From Tilletia caries (taxonomy: Eukaryota > Basidiomycota > Exobasidiomycetes > Tilletiales > Tilletiaceae), in NCBI GenBank assembly GCA_032718865.1, contig JALUTQ010000001.1:1178001-1242000 (forward strand): DNA of 64,000 bases, in the 5' to 3' direction. The notes under the pieces are model-generated. The model was given only the letters and a program-made list of their open reading frames with translations. It had not been told where the DNA came from and searched no databases. The position numbers were made by a program, and so were the translations under genes. Shown here piece after piece: positions 26,021 to 37,917 of this stretch; within the stretch, counting starts at the first letter, position 1, and each line of letters begins with the position of its first letter.

Positions 26021-28019
26021 TTCAGCAACCCCAAGCAAGAAGAGGCGGTCATCGACTACTGGCGCAGCATCAACGCGTTCCAGACATCCCTCGAACAGTC
26101 CAAGGGCAGACCTCCGTTCTCCTTCTACGACGGCCCGCCCTTCGCCACCGGCCTCCCCCACTGCGGCCATCTCAACGCAGGCACCATCAAGGACATCGTC
26201 ACCCGCCACGCCCATGCCACGGGTCACCACGTCGAACGCAAGTTCTGACGGGACTGCCACGGCTTGCCAGTCGAGCACGAGATCGACAAGAACCTCGGCA
26301 TCACCAGCGAGGACGACGTCATGAAGATGGGCATCGCAAAGTACAACGCAGAATGTCGCGCCATCGTCATGCGATACAGAACGAGAGGCGCAAGGCCGTC
26401 GAGCGCATGGGACGCTGGATCGACTTCGACAACGGCTACAGGACCAGGAACACCCCCTTCATGGAGTCCTTCTGGTGGGTCTTCAAGACCATGTTCGAGA
26501 AGAACCTCGTCTACCGTGGACTGCGCGTCATGCCCTACTCCTCCGGCTGCACCACCCCGCTCTCCAACTTCGAGGCCGGGCTCGACTACCGCGACGTACA
26601 GGACCCCGCCGGGACAGTCTCCTTCCCGCTGCTCGACGACCCAGAGATCAGTCTGCTCGCATGGACAACCACCCCCTGGACACTCCCCAGCAATCTCGGA
26701 CTCTGCGTACACCCGCATTTCACATACATCAAGATTCACGACGAGGAGCGAAATCAGAACTTTATCATCTTGGAGAAGCTCCTTACCACCTTGTACAAGG
26801 ACCCCAAGAAGGCCAAGTTCAAGAAGATCAGCACCATCAAGGGCTCCGACATGGCCGGCTGGAAGTTCAAGCCCATCTTTCCCTACTTCTACGACCAGGT
26901 ACGTTCCCACTCCTTTACCATCTTATTCTCCTTGACCTTTGTTTCTGACTTTGATCGACACACACCCTACAGTACAAGGACACTGCCTTCCGAGTCGTCG
27001 TCGACAAGTACGTGACCGACAGCTCCGGCACAGGAATCGTCCACCAAGCTCCCGCCTTCGGAGAGGACGACCACCGCATCGCCGTCGCGAACAACATCAT
27101 CACCCGCGAAAGCGCCCCTCCCTGCCCGCTCGACGACGCCTCCCGCTTCACATCCGACGTACCCGAGTACCAAGGCCAGTTCATCAAGGACGCCGACAAG
27201 AACATCATCAAGCACCTCAAGGCTGCGGGGAGACTCATCGTGCAGAGTCAGCTTATGCACTCATACCCCTTCTGCTGGCGGTCCAAGCAGCCCCTCATCT
27301 ACACGGCCATCCCGGCCTGGTTCGTCCGCGTCGAGCCCGTGGTGGCCCAGTTGGTGAAGAACAACCAGGAGACGCACTGGGCGCCCGGTGCGGTTCGTGA
27401 GGGCCGATTCGGCAGTTGGCTTGCCAATGCGCGCGATTGGAACGTCTCCAGGAACCGCTACTGGGGCACACCCATGCCGCTCTGGGTCTCCGACGACTAC
27501 GAGGAGGTCGTCTGCATTGGCTCCATTGAAGAGTTGGAGCGGCTCAGCGGCGAGAAGAACATCACCGACTTGCATCGCGAGTAGATTGATCACATCACCA
27601 TCCCCAGCCAACAGGGTAAGGGAGTGCTGAGGAGGGTGGAGGAGATCTTTGACTGCTGGTTGGAGTCTGGTAGTATGCCGTATGTCCAGGCGCACTACCC
27701 CTTTGAGAACATGGAGGAGTTCGAGAAGAGTTTTTCCGGCGAACTTTCTCTCGGGGGGGATTGACCAGACCCGCGGTTGGTTCTACACGTTGCTCATCGG
27801 TCGGGACGCACCTGTTCGGCAAGGCGCCCTGGAAGAACGTCATCTGCTCTGGTCTCGTACAAGCAGCGTAAGTTGAGCCCCCACCGCTAGATAACTGGTT
27901 CACGGAAGGACTGATTCCCTAACCTTGGGTATTCTTTTTCGCTAACCAGTGACGGCAAGAAGATGTACAAGAGTCTGAGGAACTACCTCGACCCTACGAT
28001 CTCAAGCGGCGAGCGGGAT
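26021..28019 (+). pseudogene. Isoleucyl-tRNA synthetase pseudogene, N-terminal and catalytic part
   Basis: Cytosolic class I tRNA synthetase for isoleucine. Clear family text: [17 protein letters not shown] (HIGH region), [76 protein letters not shown]. Lesions: TGA at 26246-26248, a frameshift near 26372, TAG at 27582-27584, frameshifts near 27730 and 27805, and KMSKS changed to KMYKS near 27965. Similarity stops soon after that and resumes 1.3 kb later. An essential single-copy enzyme cannot work in this state, so an intact copy must exist elsewhere. Confidence 0.92.
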
Positions 28020-28243
28020 AGAGGAAGACCGCGTCAGCATTCAAGTATACCGAGTGCTCGTGGTCCTATCATTCCTTGCTGTAGGAAGCCGCAGAGCTTC
28101 GCCGTAGAACCAAAGTGAGCGGGTGGGTCTAGAAAATCCCTTCGCGGCGTGGAAGGAGGAAGTCGCTGCATCAGATTATATTGCTCACCTTTCTGTCAGT
28201 CCCCTCTCTCCCCCTCTCCCTCCCTCCTGCCTCGATATAGGAA

Positions 28244-29328
28244 ATGAACAACAACTGCAACGACGAAGTCACCACTGTGGACCTCAACCAGGTCGGCCTG
28301 TCCGCAGGCAACGAGCTCAACCTGTACGAGTACATCGACAAGGTGAGTCTCTATGTCAATTCATTACCCTCTTCCTTTCCCAGTGCACTCAACTTTCTTC
28401 GTCATCTTTCCCTCTTTTTTTGATTGGAAAGGACCACGTATGGGGCCTCAATCTGGCTATACCTGAATCGGCACGACAGGTGATCAAGCCGTGGAACGAA
28501 CGGAACTCGATGGTGGTCTATGTTGAGAGTCTTGTTGATGATCAGGTGCGAAGCGAGGAAGTTTTGTGCCCTTCTCCGTCCCCGAGATCCATATTGGCCT
28601 TCTCACTCCCTTTTTCGATCTATCTCTTCTTTACACACAGTTCATCATCAACGTGCCTTTCACCTGTCCCTGTCGGATTAAATCCATCCTTCTCAAGCCC
28701 GGCCGAGGCGACCTGGCACCCCAGGTACGTTTCCTCCCCCTCCTCTCTCTGCACAAGTACACACAGCTGACCTTTCCTTTTTTTACCCAAAAGAGATGTC
28801 GAGCGTACGTAAATCGTTTCGACGAGGTAGAAGCGACGTCCGCGCCCGAGGCCCCCTCCTTACCACCGCCACCGCGGACCAGCCTAGCCGGAAACCTATC
28901 CCGACTGACCGTCTCCGCCTCCGCATTCGCCCCTTCCTCCTCCACCGAGCAAAGACCAGCACCAGAACAGCAACACTACGTCTCCTCCTCCTCCAGCTCC
29001 AATCGCGCGGGAAGCGTCGGTGTACCGGGGACGGGGAAGCCGCAGGCTGACTTCGCGCTGTTGGACGGGGGGGTGGGCTGAGCGAGTACCCGGTCAGTTT
29101 GGCGCGGTTTGCGAGTGTGAACAGTATCAGTGTTGTTTTTGGTTACTCCTTCTCTCCTCTCCGAACTCTCCTCTCTCCTCTCTCTCCCTATCTCACGCTG
29201 AACTCTCCTTTGCCAAAAACAGTCAGACACACCCGCCCTTGAGACCGGCCAGCTCTTCTACCTCGGTTTCCGTGGCACCCCACTCGTGCTGAAGAAGACG
29301 GAGCAGGCCGATTTCGACGTATCCGCCG
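28244..29328 (+). pseudogene. PITH-domain protein gene, lacking its 3' end
   Basis: PITH domains occur in thioredoxin-like proteasome-associated proteins. Exons 28244-28342, 28432-28545, 28641-28724 and 28794 onward are clean: NLYEYIDK, LNLAIPESARQVIKPWNER, FIINVPFTCPCRIKSILLKPG, then a Ser/Pro-rich insert. The next conserved part (GLSEYPVSLARFASVN) is one frame off across a G7 run at 29057-29063. The last exon (LETGQLFYLGFRGTPLVLKK) ends at ADFDVSAA, where intact members continue with more sequence; here it changes without a break into isoleucyl-tRNA synthetase. No upstream exon is recognised, and the residue before the ATG looks like an intron acceptor. Confidence 0.75.
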
Positions 29329-30147
29329 CGTTCGAGCTCACGAATTGGTACATCCGCTTCAAGCGGCGACGGCTGAAGGGCGAGGGTGGGCAGGAGGATT
29401 GGTTGACGTCTCTGGACTGTCTCTTTGAGACGCTGTTCACCCTGTGCCGGACGACGGTGAGTTTACAATCCACTTGGCGCTCCCTTGAGTTCCTTCTTCC
29501 TAACCCAATCACTCCCCCTCTACGTGTGTTTCCCGGTCCTCATTCACCCCCTTCCTGACGGAGAACATCTACCAAAGCCTGCGTCCCTTCCTGCCGGCGC
29601 AGGACGCGTCGGACAAGAACGATTACCGGTCGCTGCACTTCCTTTCGTTCCCGAGTGTGCGGGAGGACTACATTGATGAGGTTATCTTGCGTCGGTTCTC
29701 GGCGCTGCAGAGTGTTACTGAGCTTGTACGGACGTTGCGGGAGAGGAATGTGCTTGCGCTTCGGGTGAGTTGTCTCAGCTCCTGCCATTGAAGGTAGCGT
29801 GATTGCTGACTCCCTCTTTGACCACTTCCCAGGTCCCGCTCAAGGAACTCGTCGGGTTCCACAGCGACCAGGAGTCCCTGGACGACGTGCAGAGCCTGTC
29901 GACGTACATCACCGAGGAGCCGAACGTGCACGACCTCGTGCTGAGCACGGACGAGAAGCGCTGCGGCGTCGGCTTCAAGATCTCGGCGGACTGGCCCACC
30001 CTCGGCCGGAAACTGCGGAAAGACCTGGCCGGGCGGGAGAAAGTGAGCTTGGAGGACGCGAAGGCCTACCTCGGGACGCTGTGGGAATTCAGATATCTCT
30101 TCATGTATTTGCGATCGTCAGGGCGTGAGGTTGGGCAAGCCCAATAA
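29329..30147 (+). pseudogene. Isoleucyl-tRNA synthetase pseudogene, anticodon-binding part
   Basis: It resumes the synthetase with LTNWYIRFKRRRLKGEGG, then LFETLFTLCRT, FLTENIYQSLRPFLP, LHFLSFPSVREDYIDEVI, PLKELVGFHSD and LGRKLRKDLAG. The segment of about 100 residues between the KMSKS region and this block is missing. Between LFTLCRT and FLTENI a GTGAGT donor is present, but no good acceptor precedes the downstream exon (CGG where CAG is expected), so this intron may be unspliceable. It ends at TAA 30145-30147, shorter than usual cytosolic enzymes. Confidence 0.88.
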
Positions 30148-30764
30148 TGAAGAAAGGCGTGAAGGATGGGCGTGAGAGACGAAATGCGGGAGACCGGCCA
30201 GCGCACTTGGGAAACAGGGAAGGCGCACGTGATGGAAGGGGGGGACAGCAGGTGAAACCGGGGGAGGTCGGAGGATAACCCTTGCCGCCTTGACGGGGGC
30301 AGTAGCCCAGTGTGTGGCGGTTGGGGCACTGGAGCCCCCCAAGTTGGTCCCTGCAACCCGAACCTGTTGCTCGTCTCAACTTGGCACTGCTTATGGCACT
30401 AAAGTGGCTGAGATTGGTCCGCCGTAAGTGCAATATGGATAAAAGTTTGTATATAATGCACCGACGCAATTACCGCAACAAACAAACCGCATGTTTCAGC
30501 CGCGTTCCTCATTCGCGAAACGTTCTATGTACATAACGTTCTAATCTCGCAGCCAGACTTATACATTGTCCGCAACGTGACCTGTCACCTGTTCGGGGCA
30601 CCTCACTCGCTGAAGATGTTGAACGTCAGGAAGAGTGCATCGGCAGCGCGTGATGATTCGTGACGCGTCAACGCGAAGAGCTCATCCATTGCAAGGGTAA
30701 CAGAAAGCCGCAGTCCAGAACGCCCGTTGATACATCGAATCCTCGTGCCCATAACTCAGATCCT
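30148..30764. other. Intergenic, no feature seen
   Basis: It lies between the 3' ends of the synthetase relic and the P450. No coding exon, tRNA-like fold or repeat was recognised. Confidence 0.5.
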
Positions 30765-32434
30765 TTAGTCGCTCTCCTGATCAGCTCGCGGTACCAATCG
30801 TAGCCCACATCGCTCCTCGCTGTGAGGTGGTCCGAAGATCTTGTCCAATTGAGGCGCGATTGGAACAATGTTCTCCCGGCCCGTCAATGGGTTGATCGGA
30901 GGTTCCGTCGTCTCGCCTTCGATACTGACCTCGTTGCAGAGCACCATCCTGGCCAAGGTGGTGTGGATCGTCATCGCCGCTAACTTCTCGCCCTTACACC
31001 GCCTCCGGCCCAAACCCCAGGGCACGAAGACTGAGTGGAGGTTGAAGTCCGCTGGTGTTCGGACATCCGCTGGGGCATCATCCATGAAGCGCTCCGGAAC
31101 AAATTCGTCGGGACACGGGAAGACGATCGGGTTCCGGTTGATCACTGGAAGCGCGAGTGTCAACAGCGCGCCCTTTTCGAACACGTGTTCTCCGTATCGG
31201 ATGTCTTTCATCGCCTTTTGAACCAGGAACGGCGAGGGACGTAGCCGCATCGATTCGTGTGTGATACCGTGTAGGTAGGAGCAGTTCTCCAGTGTGCTCA
31301 GCAACTCCTCTTCGGTGCCATTGAGCTTGGCATCCGTGAAAGACTGAGCTGTGACTCCGAGCGAAGCCAGCTCGGAACGCAACTTGGCCTGGACACGCTT
31401 CGATTGTGCCATCTGTGCCGCTGCCCAGCCGAGGGTGGTCGAAGTGTTGATGGTGCTGGCAAAGTAGATGACCAGAATGTGGGTCATATAGTCACTCACC
31501 CGCTCCAGATTGTCCTTCTTGATAGTATTGAAGGTAGTCCTCGCAGTCTTTGTACAGTTCCGGATGTCTCAGCCTGCGCTGGAGCTCGGTATTGGTGATC
31601 TCGTAGAAGCGCTGCCGGTGCGCTTTGAGCTTCCGATTGCCCTTCGTCCAGAATGCCCAGTCAGGCGTGGCCATGACTCCGATGTCGCCCAATAGGGCAT
31701 CGAATTGAAAGATCAGGTAGCAGATCTCGGCACCATGCTTGTCGGTAAACTGTGGGATGGAATGGCCGATCAGAAAGCGGCAGACGCAGAGCCAGTCCTG
31801 CATAGATAGATGTTGATTGTGTGCTCACCTCGTCACCAAAAGCGTACTTGGAGATGATCAAAGTCATCACGTCAAAGCTGCCCTGGAACAGATCCGTCGA
31901 GCCAGTCTTTTCCGTGTCGCGCGCCCACCTGGCCGTCTCGCTCTCCGTGATGTCAAGAACGCACTGCGCAAAGTGCTTTCCGTGCTTTCGGTGTGTCATG
32001 CCGCCAACGAGGTAGTTGATCCAAGGCTGCTTAAGGTGGCGAACGGGAAAGAGCTTAGAGATATTGGGCTCGATCGCTTTGTGGAAAGAGAGTGTATCCT
32101 CGTCCGCTCCGAAGATAAATTCGGGAGCTTCGGGGCCAGTGAGCCAGATGACTCGGAAAAATCCCAAGCCCATCCCGAAGACATCACCGTATCGCAATTG
32201 GGCATCGAATAGCCAGACATAGGGGTGTTTGGCGAAGGCGAAAGCCGATGGCTCGTACCAGCTCCGGGACGCCACATTGGAAATCGGAACCGCCTTCTGT
32301 CCGTCGGTCGACGCCCTTCGCTGTAGCGTTTGTCTGAAACTGCCAAGAAGGACCAGAGCGCATACCAGGCCAAAGGCGACCATATAGCGAGCATCCGCCA
32401 GTAAGTTGAAATGTGATGGCGATTCGGACGACAT
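30765..32434 (-). pseudogene. Cytochrome P450 with a one-base frameshift
   Basis: Haem-thiolate monooxygenase anchored by an N-terminal membrane helix (about residues 16-35). Seen: the I-helix segment FASTINTST, the ExxR motif ESMR, PERF, and the haem loop VPWGLGRRRCKG with its Cys ligand. Trp stands where Phe is usual seven residues before the Cys, and the I-helix has Ser and Asn in place of the usual Gly and acidic residue. The first exon (31829-32434) joins the next through a 31-nt GT-AG gap, very short for an intron. Near 31533 an extra base (CC for C on the coding strand) shifts the frame within YFNTIKKDNLERVSDY. Either a recent pseudogene or an error; substrate unknown. Confidence 0.82.
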
Positions 32435-32638
32435 GACCTTCTTTGGAGACTGCTTTTGACACCTGTGACGGGGGCAAAGTTGGAAGAGGGAACAGAGAGC
32501 AAAGGAAGGGTCGAAAGGAGAAGCAGAAGGGAAGGAACACAGAGGACAGAAGGTAAAGACGAGTCAGCAAGCCAAAGGGATGTATGCTTGACGATACGAG
32601 CAGGGAGCGGGGTCGAGGGAAAGGAGTTTGGCATACAG

Positions 32639-34075
32639 TTTCCTTATACTCTATCTCCCGAGCCTCGGCAGTTGGCGCTGGCGGCTTGCAACGATGCAGC
32701 AGAGATCATCGGCATGTTTTCGCCTCTTAAACTCAACATTAGGCTCTTGGTCGCGACGGCCGCTTTCAATCAGGTGTGTACTGTTTTGCCTTCTTCCGCA
32801 GGCGCGTCAAGTGCGTGTGCTGAATTACTCGCTCTTTCTCCATTCTCAATATTCTCAGCTAGTACCGTTGGTGGCAGACTGCGTATTGCTCATCCGTGTC
32901 GCAGCGGTATTTCCAAAGCGGACTGTGTCGAATCTGGTGCGATATACCCTGCTAGGAATCCCCATCCTGCTCAAGATCGGACGACTAGTCTGCATTGGCC
33001 TGTTTGCCAGCTACTTCGTCAGAAAGGGCCAAGAGCTCGGCCCCCTGCTCGTACTCAAGGCCCTCATTCCGAGTCCATACATGTACGCGGAAGCCATCAT
33101 GCAGACGTGCGATAATGGGTTCTGCTCCATCTTGTTCTTGTACAAGCTCAACCAACAGCAGAACCTACGCAAGACGCGAGCGGGATTGGCCAAGCGACCG
33201 TCAGCAGGTGAGTCTCGATTCCCATCCAGAAGGAATATCACCGTGTCTGACCACTTTCTTCAACTGCCTATCTACGAAAAGAGTCCACAATCTCGCGAGT
33301 CCGACGGCTGTTCATTGCTGCACTCAGTAGTTTCCTGCTTCCTTTCCTGACGAACATCGCGATCATTATCCTCAGCCCACTCAAGCCACAAGACGAGCCG
33401 ATCACCATCATGGTCGCGATCAACGCCTACGTGACCATCTACTCGCTCCTCTTTGCAACGGTGTGGGTTCCCACAGGAGATCCACTAGGCACCGCCCTGA
33501 CAGCTCAGACCGGTAGCCACGCATGGTCGTCAGGAGATGCCGTCTTGCGCGATCGATGCACCTACTGCTCCTCCCGCCGTCTCTCGACCAAGATTAACCC
33601 CTCCGACTTCGAAGCGCTCGCCAACTACTCCGGCATAAAGTCGCCCACGTATTCCACAGCCGGAAGTCGAGTCGCAAACCCTCCCATCGGATCTGCCATT
33701 ACTCCCGTCGGCTTGGGCCACAGTTCGTTGGAGATGCGCCGGATACCGCAAAAATCCGTCAACAGCATTCGGGTCGACGAGAAGACCGAGAGAAATAGCA
33801 GGGAGCTTGGCGGACGACTTCAGCAGAGTCTCAGGCCAACACATGTCCTCCAAGAGGAAGAAGAGGAGGAAACCACCACCTGGTCGTTGAGTTCCACCGC
33901 AGCGGACGATGTCGTGCTCAGCAGCCCGAGCGGACATAGTACGCCGTTACGATCCATAGAAGGGAGTCCCGGCTTACGCTTGAATGGGTTCGGGCCGCGC
34001 CGAGGTCCACCTGCAGACGGCGTGCGCGTACACATCGAACGGCAATCGATTTCCAGTGCTTCGACACCGCCTTGA
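32639..34075 (+). CDS. Multi-pass membrane protein, 5' end unclear
   Basis: Exons: about 32639-32773, 32859-33207 and 33282-34075. Hydrophobic helices: LKLNIRLLVATAAFNQ, LVPLVADCVLLIRVAAVF, LLGIPILLKIGRLVCIGLF, FIAALSSFLLPFLTNIAIII and MVAINAYVTIYSLLFATVW, then a 200-residue cytosolic Ser-rich tail. This resembles orphan 7-TM-like proteins of basidiomycetes, with the first helices missing. The first in-frame ATG before the helices is at 32714. The longer reading from 32456 has a poor basic N-terminus, and GCATACAG at 32631-32638 could be an acceptor with no upstream exon left. It may be N-terminally truncated; the rest of the frame is open. Confidence 0.55.
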
Positions 34076-34340
34076 TACAAGCCTCTTTCCAAATGTATTT
34101 AACCACCCCTACCTGTGTAGGCCTTACAATCTGGGACAGTGTATGAACCGTTGAAAGTCAGGGTCTCTTGGGCGGGTGTCTCTCAGTCAGTGGTCGAGCA
34201 CCTTTCTCGGTCTTCTAAAGCTCAGCCTCTTCCTGGTTACTGCTAAGCAAATCTGCCTGTACTGTGTTTTCATGTATTCGAGCTTCTGCTAAAGAGAGTG
34301 AGAGAGATAGGGCGTGTCACAATGACCTCAATGAACTTTG
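34076..34340. other. Short convergent spacer
   Basis: It lies between the 3' ends of two membrane protein genes. Nothing was recognised. Confidence 0.5.
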
Positions 34341-35735
34341 TCAGACGAGCACTGCCGTTCCCAGGTAGGCAACGAGAGCTGAGGTGGCAACGGACGATAT
34401 CAAGTTGACCTATGGAAATCTCCCAAGAATATCAGCATGATTCGGGTAGGGAGAGAAGCAACACATGATCGACACGAACCTGGTTGTTGCTGAGGATATC
34501 GTAGCCGGTGATGACCACCCACTCTGAGTCATCGCTGCCCGACTTGGACTGCTCCTTGGGAGGCAAGCGACCGAGGAGAACTTGCTTTGTTTCGCGGGAG
34601 TAGTACGTCCGTTGGAACGTCGCGCCGAGTACAGAGTCAATCTGTGCAAAGAGGAGATGCCGTTGCTGCATAAGTGTCAATGTAGTCAGGGAAATGCTGA
34701 GGAGGAGATTGAACCCACCATGGACCCGAGCAGGCCACCCAGTCCCCCGAGGAAAATGATGTTCAGCCAGAGCAAACGGTCTGCGCCGTCGACGCCAGTC
34801 GACCAGAGCGTGAGCCACGATGCGGACTTGGCGGACACCGAGCAGGCAGGATTGGACAAGTACGTCGTCAGAGCGGCTGTCGCTCCCATGAACAGACCGC
34901 CGGTGAGAGACATGAGTGTCCCGAAGAGCGAGATACCGCCATTGGTTCCGGGAGGGACCTGATTTGTCGCGTAGATTATGTCAGAGAGAAAACGCATTGG
35001 TGGAGCCAGTTTCAACAGGAGGCTGCGTACTGACCTGTCTGAAAGGGTCCAGAACCAGCACGGGTTTGGAGCGGGAGAGGATGCCGAGTTCAGAGGCTAG
35101 GGTGTTTCCCATGCAGCACTGGCGTATTGCAAATAAAGGAGAGGGAAGAAAAATAAGAGCAAAGAATAGGACAGAAAAGAAGACAGAAGGGACGGAGGAG
35201 GGAAGAAGGGAAAGGAAGAAATCAATTCCATTGACATGATAGCAGACATGAGCGCAACTCGACTCACTGCAAAATGACCAAGAGCGAGAAGAACGAGCGT
35301 CCGACTCCAGCCGTCGCCCGCATCAGGTGCAAGCGCACAGAAACCGTCACCACCGGCCCAGGCTTTGGCAGAGATGTGCAATGGACCGATCGAGCGAGCG
35401 TTCAGTTCGCCTCCGTATAGACCGCGAAACACGAAGGCGCTCGCAAAGACGCAAACCCCGTGAGCGAGTTGCAGAGGACTTGCATCGCATCGCGCTGCCC
35501 TCCCGCATGGGCCTTATGCTTGACGCCGTTCGCACCCTCGGATGTAGAGAGACACGGCCTCTCCAATCGAGCCTTGACGTCTGCCTTGACCTTGGTCGCG
35601 AGAGAGCCTGTCAGGTAGAAGACGAGCAGGAGGACTCCGAAGGTTGGCAGTGGATTTGCGAGGGTTCCGCAGCCTGCGATAAGGGAACCCACAGCCCCCG
35701 ACAAGGAGAGCGAACCTTTCCGTACGTGGACCGCG
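34341..35735 (-). pseudogene. TMEM19/DUF92-family membrane protein, 5'-truncated and frameshifted
   Basis: Family text: SLSGAVGSLIAGCGTLANP, VLLLVFYLTGSLATKVKAD, GGQRDAMQVLCNSL, CCMGNTLASELGILS, VPPGTNGGISLFGTLMS and IDSVLGATFQ. Downstream exons join in frame: 35035-35118, 34719-34958, 34480-34641 and 34341-34409, each a multiple of three. The first exon (down to 35268) loses one G near 35452, between CNSLTG and VFASAFVFRGLYGG, which breaks the frame. Upstream of RKGSLSLSG there is no Met in frame, and TGA occurs a few codons before it; the tRNA gene begins about 110 nt further on. Functional only if a start lies elsewhere and the shift is an error. Confidence 0.78.
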
Positions 35736-35847
35736 CAAGACAGTCAGGCCCCTGCGAATGAGACTGGTAAGGAAGGGTGTGGGATCAAGATGCGATCAGA
35801 GAGGGCCCAGAAAAACTCAGAACAAAAAAATGGATGTCAAAAAGTAT

Positions 35848-35933
35848 GCATTAGGAGGGAATCGAACCCTCGGCAGGCGCAATTGAATCTCATGTGATGG
35901 CAAGCGCCTATTTTACCACTAAACTACTAATGC
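35848..35933 (-). tRNA. tRNA-Gly (anticodon GCC) with a 16-nt intron
   Basis: The 86-nt minus-strand sequence folds as a cloverleaf. The acceptor stem GCATTAG/CTAATGC has 7 perfect pairs, the D arm holds TTTAGTGGTAAAA, the anticodon stem is GGCGC/GCGCC, and the T arm is GAGGG-TTCGATT-CCCTC. The anticodon loop reads TTGCCA then an inserted TCACATGAGATTCAAT before the last loop base, which places the intron after position 37 as in canonical nuclear tRNA introns. The anticodon is GCC. A T-rich terminator for Pol III was not clearly seen. Confidence 0.88.
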
Positions 35934-36095
35934 TTCTTGTTGTAGCAGATTTGAATCATAAATATATATACCACTGTTATTGTCACTATGAGAAGAAGTC
36001 CTTCCTCTCGGTCTTTCTGTTCTGTCTGTCTGTCCAAATTCCTCCTCCCTCTTTCACACACTCCCATCCCAGCAAGGCCCGCATCTATCTTGAGG

Positions 36096-37637
36096 ATGCC
36101 ACTGCATAGCTTCTTGCCGCCTTATCCAGCGACACGGGGCGAACGAGTCTTCAACTATAGCCGTTCCCACACGCTGAGCCAGCAGCCTTCCGCAAACAGC
36201 CATGCTCGACCTGCCTCTGCCACACAAATACCTCTTCGCCTTCAACACCTTCGCAAGGTCTTCGACATTCTTCATCTCAGTCTATTGCGCGGCGATGGTC
36301 CTCGGGCAGCGAGAGCGCTGAGACTTCTGGTCCGATCGAAAGAATGGCGACATGCCGAATTGTGGCGGTATGGGCTGGCAGTGGCGGGTCTACTGGCACG
36401 CGATGCTTCCCTGGAAGGAACAACGACGACAAATGGGGGCAGAGATGACTCAAGCGAACATGCGGAATCCTCTACTTCTCGTCAAGTACAGCTGAAGCAG
36501 GCGGAAGAGGCTGCAACGAATCGTCGGCTGGCCTACCTTCGTGGCCTATATCGGGCCAAACCTGCTCTTGTGAGTACTTTCTTCCCATCCTGCTCAGTAC
36601 GTTTTGCTCATCCTGCATTTCTCGCCAGCGATCGGAAGTTCTAGTCGACATTGTCTACGAACTCATCGAGCTCAAGCGGTATGATGAAGCCATGCGGGAG
36701 ATCGAATAGTGCGTACTGGTCTATCGTCTCGAGGAAGTTCAAATCGAAAAGCGCCGGGCTGAACATATACGCTCTCATCCACAGCGTGCTGGACTCCCAC
36801 CCTTTCCGAAATAATCCGTCTCTACATCTGTTGGCCGGGATTCTGACCTTGGAGTCAGGCTCACAGGCTCATGGCTTCCCTCGCGCGCACGCCTCCTCGC
36901 CCTCGGCGCTTGCCGAGCTTCCCTCTGCCGTGCGACGGGCGGCCGAGCACCATTTCCGACGAACGCTCACAGCCACACGCAAGGATGAGGCCGACAAGCA
37001 ATACGCTGCCCAAGCTCGCATGGTAGTCAAGAAGCGAAGAGACGAGACGGTTCGAACTCAACGAAAAGCGGGTCTCGAAATTGGTCTGGAGAAGCAACGG
37101 ATCAGTCGTGCAAAGCGTGAAGAAACCCTCCTCGGACAAGAGTATACAGCCACTTCAACCGAAAAGCCGCCCAGCAGTCGAAGTGTCTCGGAAAACGCGC
37201 GACAAAAACGCATCAGGCGGATGGAGAGGAAGTATGCGGGCCCTCACAAGTGGGCGATGACCCTCGCTCAGACGGACGAGATTCCGGATAGTGACGTTGA
37301 TGACGATGAGGAGCGAGCCTCTCAACATTCGGCCGTCTCGGATGTCGAGGACAACGATGGATCAGGGGAGAATGGGCCTGGAGCCGGAACTACCCATGGC
37401 GACGATGCTGATGAAGACGTCGACATGGTGGATATCGACCGGGTTCCGCAGGACGTGAATCCCGACGAAGATGACGATGGGGACGGAGAAACTCCGCGAC
37501 GGCTGCCCTCCGCTTTTGCTGCCGCTGCCCACCTCTTAGAAGGCTGGACGAAGTCGGAGGCTTCCCGGCGGCCATCGACGTGGGAGGCACAAGCTGCCCA
37601 ATCCTACCTCGACGTTATCCAGGCAGATACCTCGTAG
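36096..37637 (+). CDS. RNA polymerase I initiation factor, RRN11-like
   Basis: Exons are 36096-36569, 36629-36708 and 36785-37637 (468 aa, frame closed). The N-terminal region contains HLRKVFDILHLSLLRGDGPRAARALRLLVR, the pattern of the RRN11-type Pol I core-factor subunit, followed by helical TPR-like repeats (YDEAMREIE) and a basic helix around residues 270-310. The C-terminal third is very acidic (Asp/Glu runs). Core factor recruits Pol I to the rDNA promoter. Assignment rests on one motif and gene size, so it is moderate; the exon structure itself is firm. Confidence 0.6.
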
Positions 37638-37917
37638 ACAGACCTACCTTGGCCCCCGTCTTTCTTGCAATACACCGCCCCTTTTGCACTTGTCTGATGT
37701 CTCGCGTCCCACCCTATGCACATGTCTTTCTCTCTGCTGTCCAAATGAAATGACTGCGTTGATGAGATGATTGCGGTTGTCGTAACGTGGAAGTGATCGG
37801 GGAAAACTCAGAAGCACGGTTCTTCTGACTTCTCATCCGCAGCGACAACGAGCACGACGACGACGGCGACGGCAGAATCACAAAGAAACATCCAACAACT
37901 CAGGCCTCGACAGGAAG
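37638..37917. promoter_or_regulatory. SEC62 upstream region
   Basis: Short spacer between the tandem RRN11-like gene and SEC62. A GAC-rich stretch (37845-37872) precedes the ATG. No named site was recognised. Confidence 0.3.

Noticed and set aside
29057..29063. An intron to bridge the PITH frame break
   Set aside because: No GT-AG pair fits; one missing G in the run explains it.
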